Shown one piece after another: positions 20,786 to 34,613 of a stretch of DNA of 64,000 nt (its first letter is position 1; the number at the start of each line of letters is the position of its first letter). The translations under genes and the position numbers were made by a program. Origin of the DNA: Phycomyces blakesleeanus NRRL 1555(-) (Eukaryota; Mucoromycota; Mucoromycetes; Mucorales; Phycomycetaceae); NCBI RefSeq assembly GCF_001638985.1, contig NW_017265156.1, positions 310,001 through 374,000 of the forward strand. Direction: 5' to 3'. The notes beneath the pieces are model-generated. The model was given only the letters and a program-made list of their open reading frames with translations. It did not search any database and was not told the DNA's origin.

Positions 20786-22777
20786 TTATCGATCGACTTC
20801 ACCAAACACAATATCCATGGTACCAATGATGGTGACCATATCGGGGAGAAGGTGACCGCGAGACATGAAGTCAGATCCCTGGAGATGCAAGAAACCAGGA
20901 GCCTTGATCTTACATCTGTAAGGTCTGTTGGTTCCGTCTGACACCAAGAAGACACCAAACTCACCCTTGGGGGCCTCAATTACAGTGTAAGTCTCACCAG
21001 GAGGAACGGAGTAACCCTCAGAGTAAAGCTTGAAGTGATGGATAAGAGCCTCCATGTTCTCCTTCATGGCAGCACGGGGAGGAGGAGCAATCTAATGAAA
21101 TTACAATATATATATATATTTATATATTATTTTCCCCCACATAAAACAAAATAAAATAAAAAGCGCGCGCAATACACATACAGAGAAAGAAAGACAAATC
21201 AGATAGTTAGTTTTATATTCTATTATTTTCACCATATATATATATGTGCGTATGGAAGTATGTATCCATTCATATATTGATTCTCTTTCTTTCTAACCGT
21301 CTGTCTTATGCTTCTCTCTTTCTTTTTAAAAAATAACAATAATTACCTTCCAGTCATCGACCTTAATAGGTCCTTCGGGAATAGTGTTAATGCACTGGGA
21401 AATGATACGGAGAGACTGACGCATCTCTTCGGTACGGCACATGTAACGATCGTAACAATCACCGTTCATACCAACAGGCACATCAAACTCGACCTTGTCG
21501 TAGGCATCGTAAGGGGCAGCCTTACGAATATCATACTTGATGCCTGAACCTCTGCTCATGACACCTGAGAAACCCCAGTCGAGGGCTTCCTGGGCAGTGA
21601 CAACACCAACACCCTGGGTACGGACCTTCCAGATACGGTTTCCTGTCAAGAGCTCTTCAATTTCATCCACACGGTCAGCAAACTGTTCGGCCCAGAGATG
21701 GATATCAGTCAAGAGACCCATGGGCAAATCAAGGGCAACACCGCCGGGACGGACGTAGGCCGAGTGAAGACGGGCACCCGACACACGTTCGTAGAACTCC
21801 ATGAGCTTCTCACGCTCCTCGAACATCCACAAGAAAGGTGTCAGGGCACCGACATCCATTGCGTGGGACATGATTGACATGATATGGTTCAGAATACGGG
21901 TCACTTCGCCAAACATGGTGCGAATGTACTTTGCGCGTTCGGGGATTTCGACGTTGAGGAGCTTCTCGACAGCAAGTGAATAGGCCTGCTCATTGCACAT
22001 CATCGAAACGTAATCAAGACGATCAAAGTAAGGAAGGGCCTGGAGGTATGTCTTGTACTCAATCAGCTTTTCGGTACCGCGATGCAAGAGACCGACGTGG
22101 GGATCGGCGCGGATGATCTCCTCACCATTCAATTCGAGAATCAGACGAAGCACACCGTGAGCAGCGGGATGCTGGGGACCAAAGTTGACAGTGAAATTGC
22201 GCATCTTTGCCTCATCTTCATCTTCGACATCTGCAAGAAACTTGTCAGAAATATATATATATATATTTTTATATTATAATATAAAAATAATAAGTTTCAT
22301 GGTTTTCTTCTTCTTTGAATTGAATTGAATTGAATCGGATTGATTTTCTCTCTTTCTATCTTTCTTTATTCTTCATATGTATATATTCTTTCGTCGGTTC
22401 GCAAATAGAATATATCGTTGTATCTCTCTCTCTAAATTACATTCCCTTTCTGCATGTATTTTGTGTAAAATCGTTTTTTTCGTTCTTGTTGTCGTTATCG
22501 TTGTTGTTGTTTATTATATATATATTCTACAAAGAAAAGGAAAATTCGTGCGCTTTTGCTTTTTTCTTTATATAAAAACTCTATTCGTTTTCAACTCACC
22601 ACCAAAATCCTTATCCTCCGAAATAGTGGTGGCAGGAATATCACCAATCACGGTGTGGGAGGCCATGGTACGCCATTGGAGAGGCTTAATTGCCTTTGTC
22701 AAACTAGGTCTGAGGAATGCAGTAGGACGAGCAGCTGTGGCAATGCGGCGACCCCACAATCTTGCAGCAAAGGACAT
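20786..22777 (-). CDS. NADH:ubiquinone oxidoreductase 49-kDa subunit (NDUFS2 / Nuo49)
   Basis: Three exons (22777-22600, 22230-21347, 21091-20786) encode 455 residues. This is the core complex I subunit that shapes the quinone pocket, nuclear-encoded and imported. The N-terminus [19 protein letters not shown] is a presequence. Diagnostic blocks are [70 protein letters not shown] and the C-terminal [14 protein letters not shown]. The conserved His residues of the PQHPAAHG loop and the Tyr of [11 protein letters not shown] are present. All splice joints keep frame. The codon pattern is more biased than its neighbours, as expected for a highly expressed gene, and this leaves open antisense frames that are not genes. 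Confidence 0.97.
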
Positions 22778-23331
22778 TTGTTATAAAAAATAAAATAAAA
22801 TAAAAAAAAGAAGGAAGAGAGGGGAGTTTTTTTTTTTGGTCTGTATAATTTTTTGTTTTTTTTTGTTATTTTTTTGTTTTTTTTTTAATTTATTTTATTA
22901 TTATTTTATATATATTATATATATATATATATCATTTACATATCATTTGCGTATGTGAATGTGTATATGTATGTGTGTTTATATGTGTGTTTTTATATAT
23001 TTGCGTATAAAAGAAAAACGTAAAAATATATAATATTATAATAAAAAAAGTCATCATTAGATCTCAATTAAAGACATTTCTAGGCATCAAGGATGTCCTA
23101 AAACACGTACAGAGTAAGAATGCTACCTGTTTGCTTTAGCAGGATAGTTGAAGAGCGGTCAACTTTTTTACTGATGTTTTTTCAGAGGGCAAGGGCGGAA
23201 ATTTGGGCACCATGTTTTTTGTTGCGTCATTAATATTTGTGACGTAGTTTGCTAACCACACCTCTTTACCTGCCTTATCCTTCTTTCCTTCTTTTCTTCC
23301 TTCTTTCCTTCTCTATCTCACCTTTACACAT

Positions 23332-23374
<43 letters not shown>

Positions 23375-23849
23375 CACAATTAAGTGTATTAGATAACCAG
23401 CTGGTTTAAGCACAAAAATTTTATGGTTCTTTATATTTTTTGGCCTACCCAGATACCTGGATCAAAATTCTCTATTGAACATATTTTTTTAGAGAACTTA
23501 TATTTATACAGAGACCACACAATAATCGATACGTATATATATATGTATAGCGAAAGGACAGAAAAATAATAATTAGGATTAACTTGCAGTTTACAAATAC
23601 ACCAAAACATGGTTTAAATTCTATTCTTTTTTTTTAAGTTTTTTTTTTTAAAAAAAAAAAATCTTTGGTTGCTATTATACCAAAATAAAGTTCAAGAAGT
23701 AAATGTCAAGAAACAAACAAAAAGATGAGGATAGCACAGCCAAATATTAATGCTTCTATCATATCATATGTTGATCTCTTTTATATATATATATATATAT
23801 TGAACTATACTTTCTTGAAGCTTAACTATATTTTTTGAGTACCCATTTA

Positions 23850-24347
23850 TTATTACAATGTTTCTACTTGAGATTAAGACGATGTTAGTTTTATTTTGGA
23901 CAATTTGCTTACCTTTCTTGGATACTCCATGCCGTAAACTGCGAAATATGACACTTGGATTGTTTGTAAGCCCATCTCCAAAGACAATCAAAGGCACCTT
24001 AAACGTTTGCGGCTCTAAAAGACACGTCGATGAGAGTTTCTGTAATATTTTAAATTATTACAAGTGAAATGGGGAATACAAAAAAGAACTAATTGTATTA
24101 TTATTATTTTTGTATGATTACCAAATAAATAAAAAGATTGGCTGTGATTTTTATAATTGATTAACCACTCTGTTCGTACCTTTTGGCAGAATCTCATTTT
24201 TTTATTTTATTTTATCTTTCAACTAAACCCTTTCTATCCCAAATTTTATTCTTTTGTGTCTTAATTCCTTCTTTCTTTCTTTTTTTTTTTGGACAAACAA
24301 ACAAAAAACTAACATCGTCTTAATCTCAAGTAGAAACACTGTAATAA
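23850..24347. repeat. Inverted repeat: 43-bp arms around a 412-bp spacer
   Basis: The left arm 23850-23892 and right arm 24305-24347 are reverse complements over 43 bp with a single mismatch. Both contain the core CTACTTGAGATTAAGACGAT or its complement. Flanks diverge at once outside, although a weaker TTTTGGAC-like match continues inward. It may be a small transposon or an inverted duplication of one coding fragment. Confidence 0.8.
23914..24035 (-). pseudogene. Possible Fanzor/TnpB-like gene fragment
   Basis: On the minus strand, inside the inverted-repeat spacer, 23997-23914 reads PLIVFGDGLTNNP then SVIFRSLRHGVSKK. This resembles the region just before the zinc ribbon of OrfB/TnpB-like (Fanzor) proteins seen in mucoralean genomes, where an FGDG loop precedes a GV helix. 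It carries no start, no zinc ribbon and no RuvC residues beyond this stretch. The assignment is by eye and tentative. Confidence 0.3.
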
Positions 24348-25730
24348 CATTATTTAAATAATAAAATACTTGGAAATTAAGGTTCCGTCAATTAAACTTT
24401 TTGGTAATTTTATATTTATGTACTGTTACAGGGTTGGTAAAGCTTCATTATCTATTAGAGAAAAGACTGTTATTATATATAGTTACTGTAGAGCTTACAG
24501 ACCATTTTACTATTAACTAATCGATTGATTAATTGATTAATAGGTTTGTAGGTCATTTGTTTGTGCTTGTATCTTTGGAAGTAATATTTCTGTTTTACTT
24601 TAAATTGATATAAAAGAAATTTATATTGTGAAAATCTTGTTCCCTCTTTTGGACTGTCAGATTATTAAAATAAAGTTGATTCTGACTGATAGTTACCATT
24701 AGATATATATATATATCTAAAGATGATTATTATTATTATTTTTCTGGTTAATCTGAATTTGTATATCCAAGTATTAATTGATGATTAAATATGCGAGATA
24801 ACAATATAGCTCTCTGATTGGATGATTTGCACTAGAATATTGACACACAGATCTATGTAGATATAGATATAGATATAGACTTTCAAAGAAATAAGATAAA
24901 ATATGATGGTAATCTCGAATGAGTTTATTGTATACAGTATTCTTATTAAGCTACCTGGATATAAAGATGTTTTTCATGTACATACATACATCTATATAGA
25001 CTATGTAAATGAAATATAAAAAGAAAAAGAAAAATACAAGATCATAAATATGTTTCATGTAAAGAAGTGGTCAAGATTTTACTTGCATATTGATTAATTG
25101 TTTTAAGAATGAGAATGAGAATGACGATGATGAATATTCTTAAAAGAAGAAGTACTTTTAGTATTAATGGTTTCTATACAAAGAATTCTGTAAGCAATCA
25201 TCATAATTTTTGTCATCAGTGTATAATATATACATTCAAAATAAGAGTCCTATGTGTGTGTGATTTTTTTTTTAATATATTCTAATGGTATAATTACTAT
25301 TCTGATTTAATTTTAATACATGTACATTTATGTACGTGCATATGCCTGTATGCACAAGAGCGCGCAAAAAAATGAAAAAGTCTCTGTGATTAAATGAAAT
25401 CTCTGATATGTAATGTAGCTCAGCACACAAAAGAATTAAAGCCAAAAAAAATTATATAGAGGGAATTGCGTCGGCGTGCATTTGGTTTATTATCATTATT
25501 ATTTGTTTATCAAGGAATAACGATATCCCTCTTCCTTTCTTTCCCTACTACTTCTATTTATTTATTTTTCGACAAGTTAACAATAAAATATCAAATTAAA
25601 ATGATGATGTTAATTGTGCTGATGATCTCATAAAACCTGTCTGGCTTATCTTGGATTCTTGTAATATTCAAAATACAGGTACATAATATTAAGAAAAAAA
25701 GAAGAAGCAAAAGAGAGAGGGAGGGGTCAG

Positions 25731-25764
<34 letters not shown>

Positions 25765-28262
25765 CGTTTGTTGCTCAATCACGATCTTATTACTGACAGC
25801 TTTCAAGATTCGATAAATGAATGAAATGGACAAAGGAATGACCATCAAAAGTGTTGCGAAGATCTTGTTTTTTTTTCTTTTCTTTTCTTCTCTTCTTTAT
25901 GATATCCTAATTTAATTTATATTATCAAATCCAAACTAATGCAGGGACATGATATATTTGATTTTATATTCTTATTTTCATTTAATGATCAACCAGCTAA
26001 CTGACTAATGACTGGCTCACTGGCTGACTGATTGACTGAGCTTTCTTTTTTATATATAAATATATATATAAAGTATTAATGAAAAATGTAAAATGTAATG
26101 TTGCATTTACAAATAAAAAAATATCAAAATATTCTTTACTCTTTTATTGTGGTGTAGGTTTGTAAAGAAAATGCAATGGTCATTAATTGATTATGAATAC
26201 ACAATATGCTTATACTAATTAATCAATTGAGCAATGACTGTGATTTTATTTTCATTTATTAGTTAATTTGTCTTATCTTGGTTTGTCTTGCCTTATTATT
26301 TTTTAATTTTTTTTTTGGTCTAGTCTGGTCTTGCTAATAGTGATATTTTCTTGAATGATATGTAATATGATGATTATATCAGAAATAAAGATTAACAATA
26401 TATATATATACTCTGTATTCAAATGCACTCCTATTTAAAATACTAATAATAAAGCAATATCATTTAATTGTTCCCAAGTGGTAAAACTATCAAAGCTAGA
26501 ATTTTATTTAGTATTATTAAATAAAATCAGATTATAAGCAATGGCTATTTATTATCAATTACGATCTATCTAGCTTGTAATGAATAGTCTTGATAATATA
26601 TATATAATAATAATCATAATATAGATTAAAGTAAATATTAGTAAGAGTAGTAAATAATTTTAAAAAAAAAAAAAAAAAAAAAAGACAAAAGATGGTGTCA
26701 AATTGACGTTTTGAAAATTTCCTTTTTGTGTTTGCAAGTAGAAAAGCATAAGATTCTACAAGAAAGTAAAAAAAAAAACAAGGTATTCTATTATTGATAT
26801 ATATATGTATTTTGTATTTTATATGCTCTTTTTGTAGTTTTGATAGATTGACTTTTGTATTGTATTGATTTATATAATAAATGAATAAATAAAGGAGAAA
26901 AGAAGAAAGAAGAAAACAGAAATTAAACAAAATGAAATATAAAAAAAAAACCCCCACGGTGCATGCTAAAATAGACTAGGTCTAATGAAGTATAGCACAC
27001 GCCTTTGTGTGTAGTGCGTTTTGGTGAAGTACAAGAATTTTATAGACGGAATCTGGGTAGATAGATAGAAAGATAGAAAAAAATAAAATAAAATAAAATA
27101 AACTGTACATAGATATGTATATGAGCAATTCAAACACAGTGTTTCGGTAATTTAATATCCAAGTAAATTATTACCCATTTCTCTGTCTGGACTCCAATAT
27201 ATTAACCTGGATATTTAATTAACGCATTAATAATAATAATAAATGGCCAAAGTGTTTCCACACCATAATTTTGAGTTTTTGTGTGTTCAAAATAAAGGAC
27301 AATCTTACAGAATCGCCGTAAAAAAAAATATTTTTTTTGAAGGATATATTTATAAAACAAAACAAAAAAAAGTAACAAGTTGTACGGACTATTGACTCCA
27401 TTTGTACAAGAAAGAATAAAAGGAAGGAAGGAAAAAAAAGGTATCTTTGGCTGGTGCGTCACACATGATTCTCAAATGAATTTCCTTTCTTTTTTATATA
27501 TAGGATGATTTTTTTTTTTAAGAGAATAATAATTTCTATATATTTCTTTCGCCTTGGACTCAAACGGAAAACTCGGAATCAATTTTTGTGCATTTTTACT
27601 TTACTTTATTTTATTTTATTTTATTGTATGCAATGCAATGTACAAAAAAAGCAAAGCAAAGCAAAGCAAAGCAAAGCAAAGAATTAAACGTCTTGAGATG
27701 AATTGCGAATACCAACAGCAACAACAACAAATAAGTAATTGCGATCATTATGCTCAATATTTACTCTATACATACATAATGCTCAGTAGATCTCCACTTT
27801 TTTTTATTTTATTTTATTTTTTATTCTTTGTGTATTTTAAGTATAGATTTCATTTATAGATCGAATACACAAGAAAAAAAAAAGAAAAAAAAAAGTCGGT
27901 ACGAATGATAGATATCCGAACCTGTTATTTATTTAATAAAGTTAAAAAAAAAAAAGAGAGAGAGAGAGACTTGATATTATATATTTATATCTAAAATGAA
28001 ATGTTGTATCTTTACCACAACTAGACATCTAATCTTCAATCTTTCTTAAGCACCGATTTGTCGAGACCGCTAGAAATCTTTTGAGTAAGCGCTCTATGTC
28101 AAATTCCAGGTCTTACGTTAATTGTGTACACTTGTTTGTATACTACTTTCGATTCCTGAGCCGGTTGAGTCTGCGAGATTGAACATCAAGACTGTCTTAG
28201 TGCTATTCTTTGCAATTGTAACATTATCTTGTGATTGTAGAGAAGGCCGGTGAGTCTGACAG

Positions 28263-28298
<36 letters not shown>

Positions 28299-28475
28299 AA
28301 TATTATATGAAATGAAATGAAATGAAATGAAATGAACGTTTTTTTATGGTGTATAATAAATAAAATTGCTGTTGTTGTTGTTGTGTGTCATGATGGCGAC
28401 AATGGTTCTTAATTTTTATTTTTCTCAGTCTTTCTTAAAAAGGAAAGACAGGTAGAATATATAATATATGTGTAT

Positions 28476-28509
<34 letters not shown>

Positions 28510-28787
28510 CGAAAGAAAAGAGATACAAGCGGTTCTTTAATAAAAGTAAATAATAATATAACTTTCTTGTGCTTACCGTCATTTCTACAATCTTAATGGA
28601 TGATGTGCTTTCTTTTGAAGCATAATTACACACACATACTACACTCCTACTTTTACTACTAAAAATAATCAAATATAAAATATACATATAAATTCAAATA
28701 TTTCCCTTTTCCTCTCTTTCCTTACCTCTTCTTCTTCTCTGTCTATATTCTTCAAGTTCAATCACACACAACAAAATAATTCAAGAA

Positions 28788-29312
28788 ATGCCTCCTCTGA
28801 TTCAATCAAATTGGGACTCTGTTCAGACTCGTGCATGGGCATCTTCAACTGTCGATAGTTTCTTGTGTGATCCACAACCCATCAGTTTTGAGCCACACAA
28901 CCAACCAAATAAAAAGACCAACGCCGGTCGTCGGTCAATGTCAATAATCGAGCAAAGTCTCCTCAGACCAACAAAGTCTCTTGAAGGAACTCGCTCAAAA
29001 CCACGCACCCTTTTCACGTCCAATAGTCAATTTGTCATTGACCAACATATCTGCCAGACAGCCACAAACACCTCAACAACTTCTTCTTCATCTTCTTTAT
29101 CACAACAGCCTTCACCTCCCCGGACTAAACGTGGGTGGACTCTTGACCGACTCGTCTTCCATTTCTTCACACCAACCCATTCACTCCGCCGAAAGGTAGC
29201 ACAAAAAGAACAACAGGGTCTTGTATTATGGCAAGATGCATTTTACGAATCTCTCCGTCTACCAATCTCAAAGGTAAATATACCTTTATATCTATATAGA
29301 CCTATTGGACAC

Positions 29313-29343
<31 letters not shown>

Positions 29344-30261
29344 ATGATATCATAGTCATCGCAACATCCACGATCAGCCCAACTCAAAAGATTCATTCTC
29401 GATGAATTATTGACTACAGAAAGCACATATCTACAACATCTCCAGATGGCCAAAATGGTAAAGCAAAATGCTATATTTTATTATTATTTGAAAATTTAAT
29501 TTAATGATCTATCTATGTATTCCTTTAGCTTTATATGGATCCACTCTTAAAGGCAGCCCAGGCAACACCGCCTCTGGTCAATCTGAGGCTGGTAGAATCA
29601 ATCTTTGCCTATTTACCGCAGTTGATCGTGCTATCGACAAATCTAGTCGATTGGCTGACCGAGTGCATCTGTATCTGTTCATCGGGAAAAGGCGTAGGTC
29701 AAGTGTTCTGTGAGATGGAAGGGCGATTGGAGATCTACATTGGCTATGCTGCCAACTATGCAACGTGCCAACGATCACTGGCCAAGGCAGACCGAAGCAG
29801 TGCTTACCGCCAAGTGATAGAGGTAAACAAGACAATAACAATAGTTATTATAAAAAAAAAAGAAAGGGGGATAATTATTGTGCCATTCTTGTAAATCATA
29901 AGCTTAAGTTTAAGCTTTCTATTATTATTATTTTTATTTAAAAAATAAAATAAATTAAAAACAAATGGCTGAAACTCTCTTAGGATTCACGGCATAAAAA
30001 AGAATCACACCGAATGGAGCTTTCGGATTATTTGATTGCGCCCATACAACGTATCACTCGATATTGTCTCTTATTTAAAGGTAAAATCCGTAACCAAAAA
30101 CAAAACAAAAAAATTTGATCATTAAATTTTTGTTACTATTTGTTATTTGATTATTAGACCTCTTAAAACACACTCCATCAATCGAACAAGATTACCCCAA
30201 CCTTGACCGCTCATTAAAATGTCTGACTGCCCTTGCACTAGCAATGAACAATATCCAGTAA
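28788..30261 (+). CDS. DH-domain RhoGEF-like protein without a PH domain
   Basis: Five exons (28788-29273, 29356-29457, 29529-29822, 29984-30080, 30158-30261) give 360 residues. A Ser/Thr-rich N-terminal part of about 160 residues precedes a Dbl-homology domain. CR1 is FILDELLTTESTYLQHLQ and CR3 is LSDYLIAPIQRITRYCLLFK, followed by DLLKHTPS. DH domains load GTP on Rho/Rac/Cdc42 GTPases. Usual RhoGEFs carry a PH domain directly after; here the frame stops right after the last DH helix (ALAMNNIQ). No coding sequence was seen in the following 1.3 kb. The terminal CAGTAA could act as a splice donor (GTAACC), so a missed downstream exon is possible but not seen. Confidence 0.85.
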
Positions 30262-31650
30262 CCAAGCAACCATTTATTCATTCAATAATCATAATAATTT
30301 CGATTTCATACACTTATTTACCTACATAACTTATTTACATAACTTACGCACCACAAACTACGCACTACAAACTACGCAGTCTTTCTTTATCTCTCACCCA
30401 CCCCTTCCACCTCCTTCCACCCCTTCCAAACCCTCATATGTATCATATTATCTTCATCATCTATATATATAATTTTTTTCTGTATATTCTTTTTTTTTTC
30501 TATAAGCAAATAAAGTAAAATAAAAACATCATCCTTATTATTATTAATATTAACATTGAAAACAAATAATTTGCCACCAAAGTCAAAACTAAAATAAAAT
30601 GAGTTTTTTTATTTTGTTCGCATGATTATCCTATCCTATTTTATATTATATTACATTAATATTTACCAGCAAAACTTATTACCGGTTGCAATACAAATAT
30701 GCTGTGTAAAAATATTATACTATATCAAATACTCTTTATTTATTTTTTTACTTCTTCTTATTACTATTTGTACAATTGGATTATCAACCAAAGGAGTATC
30801 TGACCAGATGAGAGGGTTGGGCTTGTATTTTATTTTATAGTTCATTAATAAATAAATATATAAGTGTGTCTACAAGCCCATACACACATTAACAAAGACC
30901 TCAATAGCATAACATATATTCTTGTTGGAGAATTCCATCTTTTTTTTTTTTTTTTTTGAAAAAAAAAGAGGGGGTAATCAGCCGTGAATAATTTTCGGTA
31001 ATTGAAAAAAAAGAAAGAAAGTAACTTTAACCAATAGGATTCCTTTATTTACGTCCTTAATACTTGCAAAGCAATATTTTGAACAACTTTCTTTTCTTTT
31101 CTTTTTTTTTAATTTATTTATTTAATAAATGATGATATCAGTAGATATAAATATTGAAACAATTGAAACAATTGAAACAATTGAAACAATTGAAACAATG
31201 ATTAATTATACTTTTATTCATTTATTTTTGCTTTATGATCTTGCAAAATAAAATAAATATGTATGTATGTATGTATGTATACATATTTGATTTGATTTGA
31301 TTTGATTTGATTTTTATTTATTTTATTTTATTTTACTTACCAGCCACTCGATGAGCCAAATTAAGCCCATCTCGTTTTTCTTGCTCACTTTTTAAATTTT
31401 TTTTTTTGGTTGGCACGGTGGATTGACTCGGTGGAAAAATATTGCCTGTTTTAGACGTTCATCTTCCGCTTTGTCCTAAAGTACAAAAGACCAATTTTTA
31501 TATATATATATAAAAAGGATCTCTTTCTTTTCTACTTCTTCTACTTCTTTGATATACATATATTGGTTTAAAGAAAATTATCATTTTTTTGCCATATTTT
31601 ATTTTACCAAGAAATTCCAATTAAAGATAATAATATAATATAAAAAAAAA
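30262..31650. other. Spacer between tandem plus-strand genes
   Basis: About 1.4 kb, pyrimidine-rich at first (30378-30430) and then AT-rich. It has a 10-bp repeat GAAACAATTG in five copies at about 31156-31200, TGTA and TTTGA repeats near 31260-31315, and poly-T runs. It holds the RhoGEF 3' end and the SHMT promoter. No gene seen. Confidence 0.6.
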
Positions 31651-33889
31651 ATGCTTCGTTCTCTTTTGTCTCAACGCACCTCAGTTGCCCGCATTGCCCG
31701 CCCTGCACTCAACCAAACTGTGAGTTTATAATTTTCTATTAGATAATAAAGCTGTAATCTAAATCATTGTTTCTTGTTACTTACTCTATTTCTTTCTTTT
31801 AAATACTTGACAGCGTACATATGCTTTCCCTGCTGGTCAGAGAGAGGTTAGATAATATAAATAAATAAATAAATAAAGACATCTTATATATATATATATA
31901 TATTTATATAATTTCTAGTTCCTCAACGAACGTTTATCCCAAAATGACCCCGAGATGTTTGACATCATCGAAAAGGAAAAAAAGAGACAGCGTGAGAGTG
32001 TTGTCTTGATCCCATCAGAGGTACATATTTCATTTCATTTGATCTATTATCATAAAACTGTGATATACTTTGTTCTGATTCATTTATAATTTCTTCATCT
32101 ATTTATATACATATATATATATATATAAAGAACTTTACCTCTAGAGCTGTCATGGATGCTCTTGGCAGTGTCATGCAAAACAAGTACTCTGAAGGTTATC
32201 CCAATGCAAGGTAAATAACCACATATATATATTGGACCTTTTCTTTCTTTCTTTCTTAATGCTTTAATTTTCTCTAGATATTATGGTGGAAATGAGTTCA
32301 TTGACATGTCCGAACTTCTCTGCCAAAAGAGAGCCTTGGAGGCCTTTAATCTCTCTACTGAGGAATGGGGTGTGAATGTCCAGGCCTTGTCGGGTGCACC
32401 TGCAAACCTGTATGTTTATGGAGCTATCATGAAACCCCATGATCGTTTGATGGGTCTTGATCTTCCCCACGGTGGACAGTAAGTAGCTTATATTTTATTT
32501 TATTTTACTTTATTTATTTATTTATTTATTTAATTAATTTCACTATTAGTTTGTCGCACGGTTATCAAACCCCCACAAAAAAGATTTCTGCTGTCTCTAC
32601 ATATTTCGAAACATTGCCCTACCGCCTCGATGAATCAACTGGCCGTATTGATTATGATGCTCTGGAAGCAAATGCTCTCTTGTACCGCCCCAAGGTCATC
32701 GTGGCCGGTGCCAGTGCATACTCTCGCAATATCGATTACGCCCGCATGAAACAGGTAATACAAAGCAATAAATAAATAAAAATTTATGAGATGTAGATAT
32801 AAAGATGCAGAGAGAGAAATATTAGTGGTGTTTCAATGACTGGCTTGACTCAATAAAAAAAAAGAAAAAAAAAGACTAAAAGTAAACCAATTAGATTGCA
32901 GACAAGGCTGGTGCTTACTTGATGGCTGACATGGCCCACATCTCTGGTAAGAATACATAGATACTTTGATGAATAGATGTGGAGGGGTGCGGATATATAG
33001 TTTGTAGTGTGTTGCTAACCAAGTCAAATAATAATAATAATAATCAAATCGCTATTGTAGGTATGGTTGCTGCCGATCTCTTGCCTTCTCCTTTCAAGTA
33101 CGCTGATATTGTTACCACCACCACCCACAAGTCTCTCCGTGGTCCTCGTGGTTCAATGATCTTCTTCCGCAAGGGTATTCGTAGTGTCGACAAGAAGGGA
33201 AAAGGTAATTATTTAATACAAACCAACTCATTTAATAATAACAACAACAACAAATTAATTAATAAACTATAGAAATCCTTTATGATCTCGAGAACCCCAT
33301 CAACCAGTCCGTCTTCCCTGGCCACCAGGGTGGACCTCACAACCACACCATCTCTGCTCTCTCTGTAGCCTTGAAGCAGGTCAAGTCCCCCTTGTACAAG
33401 GAATACCAGCAGCAGGTTCTGGTCAACAACCAGGCCTTTGCCACCGCATTCTTGGACCTCGGTTACGACCTCGTCTCCGGCGGCACCGACAACCACCTGT
33501 TGCTCGTCAACCTCAAGGCCAAGGGTATTGACGGTGCACGTGTGGAACGTATTCTGGAGCTGGTCAACATTGCTGCCAACAAGAACACTGTCCCGGGCGA
33601 CAAGAGTGCCCTGATCCCCGGTGGTCTGCGTGTCGGTACCCCAGCAATGACCAGCCGTGGATTCAAGCCTGAGGACTTTGGCAAGGTCGTGTCCTTTATC
33701 GACCGTGCCGTGACCATCGCAATCAACGAAAAGGCCAAGGTCAAGGGAACCAAGCTTGCCAACTTTAAGGAACACATTGGCGATGGATCCCAGCTTGAGG
33801 ATGTCCAGGCATTGAAGAACGAGGTCGCTGAATTCAGCCGTGCCTTCCCCACTGTTGGTTTCTATGAGAACGAGATGAAGTACGAGTAA
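31651..33889 (+). CDS. Mitochondrial serine hydroxymethyltransferase
   Basis: Nine exons (31651-31719, 31814-31846, 31919-32020, 32131-32210, 32278-32478, 32550-32754, 32895-32946, 33061-33204, 33273-33889) give 500 residues. The enzyme is PLP-dependent and interconverts serine and glycine while charging tetrahydrofolate. The start [18 protein letters not shown] is an Arg-rich mitochondrial presequence. The pyridoxal lysine sits in [19 protein letters not shown]. Other signatures are [57 protein letters not shown] and [10 protein letters not shown]. All junctions keep frame. Exon 2 is only 33 nt. It stands about 1.4 kb after the RhoGEF gene and 490 bp before the UspA gene. Confidence 0.97.
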
Positions 33890-34375
33890 AGAAGATCACA
33901 CAAACATATATATATGTATAAAGTACTCTCTTTACACAAAGCACCTCACAATATTCAAGACATGATATCATACCTCTTTACTACACATACACACCCTTAC
34001 CCTTCATCCCATATACATATATGTATAAAATAGACAATATAATAAACAAACAAGCAAACATATAAAATTAAAAATTAAATCATTGCTTTATATACATAAT
34101 ACACTATTATTATATAATATCTTATTAAAGAAAAGGGATCGGGTTTTATTATTAATGTTGTCTCGGATCTTCTATTAACAAACATGTTTCAATCCTCACT
34201 ACTTTGCATTCTCAATATATCGGAAAAAAAAAGAGCAAATGATAAAATAAAGACAGATAGACAAAACAAGATACTTCTTACACACTTGAAGGCATCCCAG
34301 AATCATACAAATTCTTTTCTTCTTCTTCTTTCTATCACCCTTACTACTGCTACTACTACAACTACAACTACAACA
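33890..34375. other. Short intergenic region
   Basis: 486 bp. It has a candidate poly(A) signal AATAAA at 34041-34046 for the SHMT gene, then a CTACTACTACAACTACAA-type leader just before the next ATG. No gene seen. Confidence 0.6.
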
Positions 34376-34575
34376 ATGGGAACCAAGGATACAAATGTTG
34401 ATCTCAGCCACACTCATGATCCTGAACAGGAAGCCACCAAGACCCGTACAGCAGTGATTAGTATCGATGATCATTCCGATTATGTGGTTGAATGGGCTCT
34501 TGAGAATTTCATTCGACCCGAAACTGATATGGTGAGTTACGATAAATCTTTTGTAATTTTGTGAATATCCTTTTC

Positions 34576-34613
<38 letters not shown>

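Larger units (their letters stand above)
22778..28787. other. Six-kilobase gene-poor spacer
   Basis: Between the divergent 49-kDa subunit and RhoGEF genes. It is very AT-rich with (AT)n, (TTG)n at about 25733-25763, (GATA)n at about 28477-28509, an AAATG pentamer run near 28308-28337 and AAAGC repeats near 27650-27681. The only structured part is the inverted duplication at 23850-24347. No intact gene was found on either strand. Confidence 0.65.

Noticed and set aside
21537..21758. Plus-strand open frames over the 49-kDa subunit gene
   Set aside because: Antisense shadows of a conserved coding exon.
24301..24350. Possible CRISPR or integron-type site from the repeated CTACTTGAGATTAAGACGAT core
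   Set aside because: Only two copies exist, in inverted order, better explained as arms of one element.
26559..26957. 132-codon minus-strand open frame rich in Phe, Tyr, Ile and Leu
   Set aside because: It is translation of AT-rich and poly-T DNA, with no domain and no conserved block.
33209..33852. Two long antisense open frames across the last SHMT exon
   Set aside because: They are the mirror of strong codon bias in a highly expressed gene and have no family resemblance.
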